Below the pieces are notes generated by a model that saw nothing but the letters and a program-made list of their open reading frames with translations, ran no database searches and was not told the origin of the DNA. From Planctomycetota bacterium (GTDB lineage: Bacteria; Planctomycetota; B129-G9), in contig JAUWEX010000034.1 of the NCBI GenBank assembly GCA_030607235.1, positions 1 to 8,799 of the forward strand: a stretch of DNA of 8,799 nucleotides. The letters run 5' to 3'. Within the stretch, counting starts at the first letter, position 1. The number at the start of each line of letters is the position of its first letter. Below are positions 1 to 6,964 of this stretch, piece after piece. Position numbers and translations under genes: made by a program.

Positions 1-1068
1 TATCAATGGCGCGTAGCGTACGATCCTTCCAAAGATTCCGACCTTCTCACGCAACAGCAATTCATCAACCCAACGTCTATGAAAGAGGATGGTTTTGAAG
101 AGGTTTTCAATACCGACTCTGATGGATTTCTCAACCGCAGACTGCTTGCCAAAGCAGATATTATTGCCGTAGGTGATTCTTTAACAGGTGCGACTACTGT
201 TTCCCATGAAGATATGTGGCCCAACGTGCTGTCACGCGATCTCGGCAAATCCGTTTACAATCTGGGTGTGCCATATTTCGGCTCTATGCAGGAATTGGTT
301 GTGCTGAAGCGTTTCGGTATCCCCAAAAAACCCCGCCTTGTTGTCTGGGGATATTTCGAAGGCAATGATATTTGGGAGACCGAACAATTCCTCGAATATC
401 AAGCCTATGGGCGGGGATGGGTCGATTTTCAGACCATGCGCTCCGTTGGTGAGAGGGCGGCGTATTATAAACTTCCGATAGTACGGCTATTGCTGGCGCT
501 TGCCAGCGTGAAGCAGACTTCAGAAATATTTCGCGATGAATTCAATCCCGTTCATTACGCTATTGGCGATCAGCAGCACGAATGTGCGATCTTTTGTTCG
601 TATACCTTGCGCCTGGCGATGAGCGCCGAAGAACTCAGGGACCATCCCGGTTTCGGCCCGACACTGGACGCAATACGGCGGGCAAAGGCCTTGTGCGAGG
701 AAAACGGCGCGAAATTCCTGCTGGTCTACATCCCGTGCAAAGCCCATGCGTACTGGCCGGTGATCGGTGGCTCGGTCGATGCGGAAGCGTTCTGGCGATA
801 CGTGCATCAATACTCGGCGGACCCGCAGGACGGTGAGGCCGAACGGCTTCTCGCGGCGATGAATGAAAATATGGATGCGCAACGCGATCTCATCAAGGCA
901 CAGCTGCCGGCGGAATCGTTTCTTGACCTGACCGCGCCGCTTCAGGAGGCGATCTGCGGCGGGACGCAGGTTTACTACGCCTACGATACGCACTTCAACC
1001 GCGCCGGGCACCGACTCTGCGCCCGCGAGATCGCGCGCTTCGTCGCGGAAAAGAAACTCGTAAAATAA
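1..1068 (+). CDS. SGNH/GDSL hydrolase-like protein (5' end missing)
   Basis: The frame is open from base 1, so the gene starts left of the window. The ATG at 79 is internal, and 355 codons are visible. SGNH blocks can be seen: block I GDSLTGA with the putative nucleophile Ser (codon 178-180), block II around NLGVPYFGS, block III GNDIW, and block V DTHFNRAGH supplying Asp and His. An upstream NTDSDGFLNR resembles the 'N-S-D-G-F-R' lead-in common in membrane-associated SGNH proteins. In the family these enzymes are esterases or O-acyltransferases, and many act on cell-surface polysaccharides. The substrate here is unknown, and a missing N-terminal anchor or signal is likely but not visible. It is the only protein gene on the + strand. 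GC content is about 49 % in sampled rows of the first third and about 64 % after base 600. I see no terminator directly after it. Confidence 0.8.
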   Translation, partial: YQWRVAYDPSKDSDLLTQQQFINPTSMKEDGFEEVFNTDSDGFLNRRLLAKADIIAVGDSLTGATTVSHEDMWPNVLSRDLGKSVYNLGVPYFGSMQELVVLKRFGIPKKPRLVVWGYFEGNDIWETEQFLEYQAYGRGWVDFQTMRSVGERAAYYKLPIVRLLLALASVKQTSEIFRDEFNPVHYAIGDQQHECAIFCSYTLRLAMSAEELRDHPGFGPTLDAIRRAKALCEENGAKFLLVYIPCKAHAYWPVIGGSVDAEAFWRYVHQYSADPQDGEAERLLAAMNENMDAQRDLIKAQLPAESFLDLTAPLQEAICGGTQVYYAYDTHFNRAGHRLCAREIARFVAEKKLVK

Positions 1069-1132
1069 AATACTGAAGGGTTTGCTTTTTGTGTGGTGGC
1101 TGCGTCCTGGTGGCAGGGGAATCACAATAGGC

Positions 1133-1160
1133 TTGATTTTTTTTGCCGATGAAATAGAAT
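1133..1160 (+). promoter_or_regulatory. Sigma-70-like promoter of tRNA-Ser(CGA)
   Basis: A -35-like TTGATT (1133-1138) and a -10-like TAGAAT (1155-1160) are separated by 16 nt. The -10 box ends 17 nt before the tRNA 5' end, a normal distance for a tRNA transcript with a short leader. Judged by eye from consensus only. Confidence 0.6.
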
Positions 1161-1177
1161 GTTCGCCTGATTGGGAC

Positions 1178-1267
1178 GGAGAGTTGCCGGAGTGGCCGAA
1201 CGGGGCGGTTTCGAAAACCGCTGTACCAGCGATGGTACCGGGGGTTCGAATCCCTCACTCTCCGCCA
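1178..1267 (+). tRNA. tRNA-Ser(CGA)
   Basis: This is a 90-nt class II tRNA with a long variable arm. The acceptor GGAGAGT (1178-1184) pairs with ACTCTCC (1257-1263), followed by discriminator G and an encoded CCA (1265-1267). The anticodon stem GCGGT/ACCGC (1205-1209, 1217-1221) encloses loop TTCGAAA, giving anticodon CGA (1212-1214), which reads UCG. The T loop contains GTTCGAATC. It has its own promoter upstream and a strong terminator right after it. Confidence 0.96.
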
Positions 1268-1274
1268 GAAACCC

Positions 1275-1304
1275 AAAAGCGGCGCCAAAAGCGCCGCTTT
1301 TTTT
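1275..1304 (+). terminator. Rho-independent terminator of tRNA-Ser(CGA)
   Basis: The perfect stem GCGGCGC (1279-1285) / GCGCCGC (1291-1297) has loop CAAAA. It is extended by AAAA pairing with the first bases of a T7 tract (1298-1304). It starts 8 nt after the tRNA CCA end. Confidence 0.9.
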
Positions 1305-1385
1305 ATGCGCTTGCTTCGCCTTCGAATCCGGTTTTTCTGTTGGATGAGCAGTCTTGGAAGTTTGAGGGGTTTCCAATAAATAAAG

Positions 1386-1458
<73 letters not shown>

Positions 1459-1470
1459 GTGTGGGCGCGA

Positions 1471-1499
1471 AGCGTATCACAAAACATTCCCCAAATCAA
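1471..1499 (-). promoter_or_regulatory. Promoter of tRNA-Arg(CCG)
   Basis: On the - strand, TTGATT (1499-1494) and TACGCT (1476-1471) are 17 nt apart, and TGA just before the -10 box makes an extended -10. The -10 box ends 12 nt upstream of the tRNA. The -35 box abuts the end of the lepB gene and the hairpin at 1499-1514. Confidence 0.55.
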
Positions 1500-1514
1500 G
1501 ACGCAGACGCGTCT
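1499..1514 (-). terminator. Possible weak terminator hairpin after lepB
   Basis: On the - strand, stem AGACGC/GCGTCT with loop GTCT lies 1 nt after the lepB stop codon and is followed by TGATTT, a poor U-tract. The sequence also contains a 12-bp palindrome, CAGACGCGTCTG (1504-1515). It may end or attenuate the dnaX-lepB transcript, but termination is uncertain. Confidence 0.35.
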
Positions 1515-1515
1515 G

Positions 1516-2706
1516 TTATTTGATGAAGGAGAGGCGGTTGAGCGGGCGCAGTATGAAGAACGCGCGGCCGATCATCCGATTGCGCGGCACTGGGCCCCAC
1601 ATCCGGCTGTCGGAACTCATCGCGCTGTTGTCGCCGAGCACGAAGTAGTTGTCGGGCCGCACCTCGAACGCGTTGCCGGAGTTGCCGTAATTTATCTGGC
1701 TTCCGCCGCTTTCGCTGGTGTAGTAGACGTCCTGCTTGACGACCATGTTTGTCAGGCGCGCGCGGATGCCGGCGGCGCGGATTGTTATCTTGGGTGTCGG
1801 CGATATGTGTGGGTTGTCTTCGGTGTAGGTTTCGGAGTAAATCACCTCGCCGTTGAGTTTGAACGTAACCCTGTCGTCGACGTTGCTCATCTCGATGCGG
1901 TACGTCCGCCCGGGCGTGAGTTCAGGCAGGTCGTGTTTCACGTCGTGGCCGTTTATTCGCAGGGTCGGGCTCCATGTGCCGAACGGTGTACCTTCGGTTG
2001 CAAGGCGCGCTCCGAAGGATATGTCGGTCTGGGTCGCGCTGTCGAGGTCTTCCCGCAGCCACACGGCGATGCCGCCCCGGCCTGATTCTACGGTGATGTC
2101 GAAGGCGATCAGGAGGTCGCCGCCGCCGTTGCTCGGAGGCTCGAGCGTGATCGCGGTGACTTTGCTTTCGGATTCGCCGTCGTAGACGATCGCGTTGTCC
2201 TGTACCTGCCAGTGCGCGCCGAAGGACCATTCGTCCTTTGCGTTGTGGTATTTCTGGCTGAAGAGCGTGTGCCAGAGTATTTGCTGGATGTCGTCGGGTT
2301 TGCGCAGGATGGTGAACTCTCCTTTTTCGCTGTTCAGGAGATACACCTCGCCGCCCTTGATTTCGAGCATGTCGCCGGGCATGCCGACGATGCGCTTGAT
2401 GTAGGTCTTGCCGGCGTCGGCGGTGTAGTTGAGGCGGTTTTCGGGGAACTCGAAGACGGCCACGTCCCATCGCTGTGGCTCGCCTATCCTGTATGCCAGC
2501 CGGTTGACCAGTATCTTGTCGCCGTTTTTTGCGTCGCCGTAAAGCGTCGGCTCCATCGAGCAGGACGCGACGCAGTAGACCTCGATGTCGTGAAAGTAGA
2601 ATATCCGCAGCAACACGAACAGGCCCGCCACCAACACCCAAAAGCGCAGGATGTTGCCCGCGCTCATCAGCGTTTTTTTCTTTTTTGCATCGGGTTTTTC
2701 GGCCAT
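1516..2706 (-). CDS. lepB: Signal peptidase I with large beta-rich insert
   Basis: This is a membrane-bound Ser/Lys protease that removes signal peptides from secreted proteins (396 aa). A basic, Lys-rich N-terminus is followed by one membrane segment at about residues 20-38. The catalytic Ser50 lies in CSMEPT and the general-base Lys104 in YIKRIVGMPGD. The C-terminal box has GDNS (358-361), Asp366-Ser367-Arg368 and WGPV. Between roughly residues 125 and 345 sits an insert of about 200 residues with alternating beta-strand character (W..QDNAIVYDG, GGIAVWLRED, RTYRIEMSN, VTFKLNGEVIY). This pattern suggests a concanavalin A/LamG- or DUF1080-like jelly roll, which is an inference. No second C-terminal membrane helix is visible. 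The start codon lies 3 nt after the rpoN stop, with an AAAGGA ribosome-binding site inside the end of rpoN. It is the last gene of the cluster. Confidence 0.93.
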   Translation of the reverse strand: MAEKPDAKKKKTLMSAGNILRFWVLVAGLFVLLRIFYFHDIEVYCVASCSMEPTLYGDAKNGDKILVNRLAYRIGEPQRWDVAVFEFPENRLNYTADAGKTYIKRIVGMPGDMLEIKGGEVYLLNSEKGEFTILRKPDDIQQILWHTLFSQKYHNAKDEWSFGAHWQVQDNAIVYDGESESKVTAITLEPPSNGGGDLLIAFDITVESGRGGIAVWLREDLDSATQTDISFGARLATEGTPFGTWSPTLRINGHDVKHDLPELTPGRTYRIEMSNVDDRVTFKLNGEVIYSETYTEDNPHISPTPKITIRAAGIRARLTNMVVKQDVYYTSESGGSQINYGNSGNAFEVRPDNYFVLGDNSAMSSDSRMWGPVPRNRMIGRAFFILRPLNRLSFIK

Positions 2707-2709
2707 AAA

Positions 2710-4143
2710 TCAGTATTCCTTTCTTTGCCGTGACGAGGGGATGTTCATCATGCGGCGGTATTTCGTGATCGTCCTGCGGGCCACGTCAAGCCCGGCTTCT
2801 TTGAGTTTCGTGGCGATTTCGTCGTCGCTGAGCGGCGCGCTCTTGTCTTCGTTGTCTACGATGTTTTTGACGCGCTGTTTGACGCTGACGCGCGATTCGA
2901 CCGAGCCGTCTTCTGCGATGGTTCCGCCGGAGAAGAAGTATTTCAGCGGAAACACGCCGCGCGGCGTCTGGATGTATTTGTTGGAGATCGCCCGCGACAC
3001 GGTCGAGTTGTGTACGCTTATGGCGTCGGCCACTTCCTGCATCTTGAGCGGGGTGAGGCACTCGACGCCTTTTTCGAAGAAATCCTGCTGGATCTCGACG
3101 ATCTTGTTGATGATTTTGCTCAGCGTCAAGCGGCGCTGAGCGATCGCGTCGATCAGCCAGCGCGCCGAGTCGAGTTTTTTGCGGATGAATTCCGAGATTT
3201 TGGGATTGTCTTTGTTTTCGAACAGTAATTTGTGATATGACTCGTTGATGTAAATCTCGGGAATGTAGTGGTCTTCGAGCCTGACGCGGTATTCGCCGTC
3301 GATGTACTCCACCGTGGCGTCGGGCGTTACGTAGGGCGCGGTCTTGGCCGAGTACAGCGAGCCGGGCCTGGGGTTGAGCGTGCGCAGGTGCTCGACGCAT
3401 TCCTTGACTTCCTCAATCGAGCGGCCGGTTTCTTTGGCGATTTTCGGCAGGCGGTTGAGTTCGATGTCCTTGAGGTGATGGGTAATCATCTCGCGGCTGA
3501 AGCCCGAATCGGGCTGGTTGCGGATCTGCAACAGCAGGCACTCGGCCAGATTGCGCGCGCCGATGCCGGTTGGCTCCAGCGACTGGATCGCGTCGAGCGC
3601 TTCTTCGGCGTTGGTGTAGAGCATGGGCATGTCGATCGATTCGACTATGGCCTCGAGGCTGTAACGCAGGTAGCCGTCGTCGCTGATGTTGAAGATGATT
3701 TCTTCGGCGGTCTGGCGGACGTTGTCGCTGACGTCCATGAGGCTGACCTGTTCGTAAAGGTATTCCTGCAGCGAGGCGGTGCGGCTGGGCGTGTCTTTCA
3801 TCGCCTCCATCTTGCCGTAAGTATCGTCGTCGCGGCGCCTGCGGGTCGTTGCGGGGAACTCGCCGAAGAGCGAGTCTTCCAGTTCGGGCAAGTGTTCGAA
3901 TTCCGAACTTTCGCCCTCGGTCGTCGTGTGGATTTCCTTTTCGGCCTCGTCGTCGTCGGCGCTTTCGTCACGCTTCGGCTCGCTGATCTCCAGCACCGGG
4001 TTTTCTTCGAGTTCGCGCGCGATGAGGTCCTGCAGATCCAGCGCGGGCAGTTGCAGTATCTCTATGGACTGGATGATCTGCGGGGCCAGTTTTAGTTTTT
4101 GCTCCAGGCGCTGCCTGAGCACGAGATTCATCTTCATATTCAT
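2710..4143 (-). CDS. rpoN: RNA polymerase sigma-54 factor
   Basis: This 477-aa sigma-54 directs RNA polymerase to -24/-12 promoters that need an AAA+ activator. Region I is the Gln/Leu-rich N-terminus (QRLEQKL, PQIIQSIEILQLP, LEENPVLE; residues 8-52). The acidic region II spans about 55-92. The core-binding region spans about 120-330 and includes LEPTGIGARNLAECL (189-203). A helix-turn-helix lies at about 366-390 (EVADAISVHNSTVSRAISNK) and the RpoN box ARRTITKYRR at 455-464. Its ATG overlaps the recR TGA (ATGA), which implies translational coupling. The first ATG is preferred because AGGAAGG lies 8 nt upstream, although in-frame ATG codons 3 and 5 are alternatives. No activator gene is visible nearby. 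Confidence 0.97.
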   Translation of the reverse strand: MNMKMNLVLRQRLEQKLKLAPQIIQSIEILQLPALDLQDLIARELEENPVLEISEPKRDESADDDEAEKEIHTTTEGESSEFEHLPELEDSLFGEFPATTRRRRDDDTYGKMEAMKDTPSRTASLQEYLYEQVSLMDVSDNVRQTAEEIIFNISDDGYLRYSLEAIVESIDMPMLYTNAEEALDAIQSLEPTGIGARNLAECLLLQIRNQPDSGFSREMITHHLKDIELNRLPKIAKETGRSIEEVKECVEHLRTLNPRPGSLYSAKTAPYVTPDATVEYIDGEYRVRLEDHYIPEIYINESYHKLLFENKDNPKISEFIRKKLDSARWLIDAIAQRRLTLSKIINKIVEIQQDFFEKGVECLTPLKMQEVADAISVHNSTVSRAISNKYIQTPRGVFPLKYFFSGGTIAEDGSVESRVSVKQRVKNIVDNEDKSAPLSDDEIATKLKEAGLDVARRTITKYRRMMNIPSSRQRKEY

Positions 4144-4739
4144 ATCTGCGACCTTCCTCGAATCGCATCGGTCAGCACCGTCGAGTTGGCGCGGGCCAGG
4201 TCGGCTCCCGACGAGATTCCGCGTGCCGGACGGGTTACCTTGACGTTCAACGCTTTTATTTGTTCTATAAGATACAATGTGGTGCCGTCGCCTTCAAGGG
4301 TGGGGTTGAGGGCGAAGATAACCTCTTTGACGCCGCCCTTTTTCACCCGCGTCACCAGCGATTCGGCCGTGATGTCTTCGGGGCCGGTGCCTTCAATCGG
4401 CGAGATATGCCCCCACAGGACGTGGTAGAGGCCGCGGTACGAGCCTGAGCGCTCGATGGCCGAGACCGCTTCGTGCCCCTCGACCACGCAGATGATTTCG
4501 CGGCTGCGCGAGGCGTCGGAGCATATCGGGCAGATATCCGAATCGGTAAGATTGTGGCAAACCTTGCACTTTTTTATTTTGGTCTTTACGTCGCGCACCG
4601 CCTCGGCCAGCGCCCGCGCCTCGTCGCGCGGCGAATTCAGCACGTGGTGGGCGTAGCGCTCGGCGCTGCGGTCGCCGACGCCGGGAAAGCGCTTGAACGC
4701 GTTAATCAGTCTCTGTACCGGTTCGGGATGTTGTGTCAT
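4140..4739 (-). CDS. recR: Recombination mediator protein RecR
   Basis: RecR works with RecO (and RecF) to load RecA on gapped DNA during recombinational repair. At 199 aa it is close to the usual length of about 200. The helix-hairpin-helix lies at about 10-32 (FKRFPGVGDRSAERYAHHV). A four-Cys zinc finger uses Cys58, Cys61, Cys70 and Cys73. The Toprim domain runs from about residue 80, with Glu88 (VVEGHEAVSAIE) and Glu149/Asp151 (NPTLEGDGTT). The C-terminal motif TRPARGISSGADLARAN departs from the familiar TR-ARGIPxGxxLEYAD form. It is 103 nt downstream of ybaB and overlaps rpoN by 4 nt. Only a weak ribosome-binding site (AGGCGG) precedes the ATG. Confidence 0.97.
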   Translation of the reverse strand: MTQHPEPVQRLINAFKRFPGVGDRSAERYAHHVLNSPRDEARALAEAVRDVKTKIKKCKVCHNLTDSDICPICSDASRSREIICVVEGHEAVSAIERSGSYRGLYHVLWGHISPIEGTGPEDITAESLVTRVKKGGVKEVIFALNPTLEGDGTTLYLIEQIKALNVKVTRPARGISSGADLARANSTVLTDAIRGRSQI

Positions 4740-4759
4740 GGCTTATCCGCCTGTTATCG

Positions 4760-4810
4760 GGCGCGATGTGCGCCGCATACGCAAAACCCGCCGTTGCGGC
4801 GATGTGCCGC
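4760..4810 (-). other. Pair of hairpins with identical loop between ybaB and recR
   Basis: In the ybaB-recR gap, two short perfect inverted repeats have different GC stems but the same five-base loop. They are GGCGC-gatgt-GCGCC (4760-4774) and GCGGC-gatgt-GCCGC (4796-4810) on the + strand, so the loop reads ACATC in the mRNA. Their starts are 36 bp apart. They would form in the leader region of recR within the polycistronic message. Function is unknown. Confidence 0.5.
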
Positions 4811-4842
4811 GACTGGGACGGGTCGTCGGGGTCGGTTGACGC

Positions 4843-5184
4843 TCAGAAAAGTCCGGGGATGTTGAGACCGCCGGTGAGTTTGCCCATCTCTTTTTGGGAC
4901 AGTTCGTGCGCTTTTCTCATGCCCTCGCGCACCGCCGCGATTACCAGGTCCTCCAGCATCTCGACGTCGTCGGGGTCGACCACCGAGGGGTCGATCTTGA
5001 CCGCCACGACTTCCTGCGCGCCGTTGACCTGAACCTTGACCATGCCGCCGCCCGCGTCGCCTTCGACTATACGGGTCTTGAGTTCTTCCTGGATGCGCGC
5101 CATATCTTTCTGCATCTTCTGCGCGTTCTTCATCAGGTCGCCGATGTTGCCCAAATTGCCCATTCCGCCGAATCCTTTGCTCAT
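4843..5184 (-). CDS. ybaB: YbaB/EbfC family nucleoid-associated protein
   Basis: This small dimeric DNA-binding protein (113 aa) belongs to a family found in nucleoids and encoded between dnaX and recR in many bacteria. A Gly/Met/Asn-rich N-terminus precedes a long helix (NAQKMQKDMARIQEELKTR, about 20-38). Then come the beta strands GGGMVKVQVNGAQEVVAVKIDPSVV (about 45-69) and the helix ending LVIAAVREGMRKAHELSQKEM. The tail is GGLNIPGLF. It is full length. The start is supported by GGAG 7 nt upstream. It follows dnaX by 34 nt, and the function of the family in repair or nucleoid organisation is still loosely defined. Confidence 0.95.
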   Translation of the reverse strand: MSKGFGGMGNLGNIGDLMKNAQKMQKDMARIQEELKTRIVEGDAGGGMVKVQVNGAQEVVAVKIDPSVVDPDDVEMLEDLVIAAVREGMRKAHELSQKEMGKLTGGLNIPGLF

Positions 5185-5218
5185 TTTTTCGCTCCGTGAA
5201 TGTCCTGTCGTTACGTGT

Positions 5219-6943
5219 TTACTTTTGCGGTTCGATAATTTCGCCGCCGAAGATATCGAGCGCTTTTTTTACCACGGGGTCGAGGTTTTCCGTCCTGTCC
5301 TGTGCCTCGTGTTTGTCGCCTTCGACATCGATTATATTAAGGGTAACATTTTTTCCGAAAATTTCCGAGAGTTTTTCTTCGGCCTCGATGCGTCGGGCGC
5401 GGTCGTCGAGTTGCTCGCGCTGGAAACACAGCGCGGGCGAGAAGCCCAGCGTGATCTCGTCGCCGGACGAGCCTAAAAAATGAGCCGCGTCGAGAGTCGC
5501 GCCGAGAAAACCGCGTATGCGGCAAACCTGGTGTACGGCCTTTTTCCACGCAGCCTCGTCGATCGTGCCGGTAGTAACGGCGGGCGCGGGCGCGTAGACC
5601 TCGGTGGGGATTTCGTCGCGCTGCGGCAACAGCGACGGCGTGTCGTCGTGGTGTTTGATCTCCGTTTCCGGCCCGTAATCGTATTCCTCGTCCGGGGCGG
5701 AGGTTTCTTGGGGGGGCGCCTGGGTCCGTGGTGTTTCAGCGACTACTTTTTTTTTGAGTTCGGGCGCGGCTGATTGCGTGGGGTCGTCCTGCGGCCGGTA
5801 GTCGGAGAGCAGCGCGCCGAAGGACGCGAAATCGGGCCAGCGGCACAGCCGCACGACGGCCGTTTCGATAAGCAGCGCGGGATTGGTCGCCAGCCGCATC
5901 TTGGCGCGCAGGTCCATGAGTACCTGCTGGACGTAGATGAGCGTGTCGTCGTCGAGACGGCCCGCGGCGGTCTTGACCGCGTCGCGCGCGGCGGGGCCGG
6001 TAACGAAGCCGTCGAAATCCGCGCCGCAGTTGCGCATGAAGAGGACGTCGCGGAAAAAGTTCGCGATCGCCTCGATGAATTCGGTGCCTTCTTTGCCCTT
6101 GTCGATCGCGTCTTCGACGATGCGCAGGGCCGCGCCGATGTCGGCGCTCACGATTGCGGAGCCGAGTTCGGCTATGATGCCTTCGGGTACCGAGCCCGTG
6201 ACCTTGTAGACGGAGTCGGGCTTGATGTCGCTACCGTCGTAGGCGATGAGTTGGTCGAGGATCGAGAGCGAGTCTCTCAGTCCGCCGCGCACGTTGCGCG
6301 CGATGTGCTGAAGCGCCTGTTCGGGGGCTTTGACGTCTTCCTGCTTGCAGATGCGCTTGAGCATTTCGGCGATGGCCGCGGCGGAGACGCGCGGGAAGTC
6401 GAAGCGCTGGCAGCGCGACTGGATCGTCTCGGGGACCTTCTGCGGCTCGGTCGTGGCGAACATGAATTTCACGTGGGCCGGCGGCTCTTCGAGGGTTTTG
6501 AGCAGGGCGTTGAAGGCGGATTTGCTGAGCATGTGGACTTCGTCGATGACGAAGATTTTGAAGCGCGACCTGGCCGGGGAGTAGAGGGCGTGTTCGCGCA
6601 GTTCGCGCACGTCGTCGACACCGGTGTGCGAGGCGCCGTCGATCTCGACTACGTCGATGCCTTCGCCGCGGCGGGTGGCGATACAGGACTCGCATTCGCC
6701 GCAGGGTTCGACGGCGGGGCCGTTTTCGCAGTTGAGCGCGGTGGCGAATACGCGCACCATCGAGGTCTTGCCTATGCCGCGGGGGCCGCAAAAGAGGTAT
6801 GCGTGGCCGACGCGGCCGTTTTTGATGGAGTTTTGCAGTGTGCGCGTAACGTGTTCGAGCCCGACGAAGTCGGCGAACAGTCGCGGCCGGTATCGCCGGG
6901 CCAGCGCCACGTAGTGCGTATTATTTGGGGTCTTTGCGTTCAT
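5219..6943 (-). CDS. dnaX: DNA polymerase III subunit gamma/tau
   Basis: This 574-aa AAA+ clamp-loader subunit uses ATP to help load the sliding clamp and organise the replicase. Walker A is GPRGIGKTS (53-61). A zinc-binding set uses Cys72, Cys81, Cys84 and Cys87. Walker B is VIDEVH (132-137). SRC (176-178) carries the arginine finger, and sensor 2 lies in GGLRDSLS (220-227). The oligomerisation domain spans about 245-370. A low-complexity Pro/Glu-rich linker (about 385-455) leads to a C-terminal tau-type domain (about 460-574). An A9 run encodes Lys397-399 at the start of this linker, and both alternative frames stop within a few codons, so a truncated gamma form is likely. The ATG lies only 21 nt after the SRP RNA and no clear ribosome-binding site is visible. 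Confidence 0.97.
   Translation of the reverse strand: MNAKTPNNTHYVALARRYRPRLFADFVGLEHVTRTLQNSIKNGRVGHAYLFCGPRGIGKTSMVRVFATALNCENGPAVEPCGECESCIATRRGEGIDVVEIDGASHTGVDDVRELREHALYSPARSRFKIFVIDEVHMLSKSAFNALLKTLEEPPAHVKFMFATTEPQKVPETIQSRCQRFDFPRVSAAAIAEMLKRICKQEDVKAPEQALQHIARNVRGGLRDSLSILDQLIAYDGSDIKPDSVYKVTGSVPEGIIAELGSAIVSADIGAALRIVEDAIDKGKEGTEFIEAIANFFRDVLFMRNCGADFDGFVTGPAARDAVKTAAGRLDDDTLIYVQQVLMDLRAKMRLATNPALLIETAVVRLCRWPDFASFGALLSDYRPQDDPTQSAAPELKKKVVAETPRTQAPPQETSAPDEEYDYGPETEIKHHDDTPSLLPQRDEIPTEVYAPAPAVTTGTIDEAAWKKAVHQVCRIRGFLGATLDAAHFLGSSGDEITLGFSPALCFQREQLDDRARRIEAEEKLSEIFGKNVTLNIIDVEGDKHEAQDRTENLDPVVKKALDIFGGEIIEPQK
5747..5755 (-). other. A9 slippery run in dnaX (probable gamma/tau switch)
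   Basis: Nine consecutive A residues on the coding strand form codons 397-399 (three Lys). Loss of one A reads AAG then TAG and gives a 399-residue product. Gain of one A, or a -1 ribosomal shift, reads AGT AGT CGC TGA and gives about 402 residues. Both retain the ATPase and oligomerisation domains and lose the tau domain. In Thermus, a homopolymeric A run in dnaX causes transcriptional slippage to make gamma. In E. coli, A AAA AAG causes -1 ribosomal frameshifting. No strong upstream Shine-Dalgarno stimulator or stable downstream hairpin stands out, which favours transcriptional slippage. Confidence 0.65.
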
Positions 6944-6964
6944 GCGGACGGGAATTCAAAATAA

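Noticed and set aside
3268..4095. 275-codon open frame on the + strand, opposite rpoN
   Set aside because: It lies wholly antisense to a well-conserved sigma-54 gene, and its Phe/Val/Asp/Gly-rich text is typical of the complement of GC-rich coding sequence. No domain is recognisable.
5774..6964. 396-codon open frame on the + strand, opposite dnaX
   Set aside because: It mirrors the dnaX ATPase region, has repetitive Val/Asp/Gly/Arg composition, and has no recognisable motif. It is a shadow frame.
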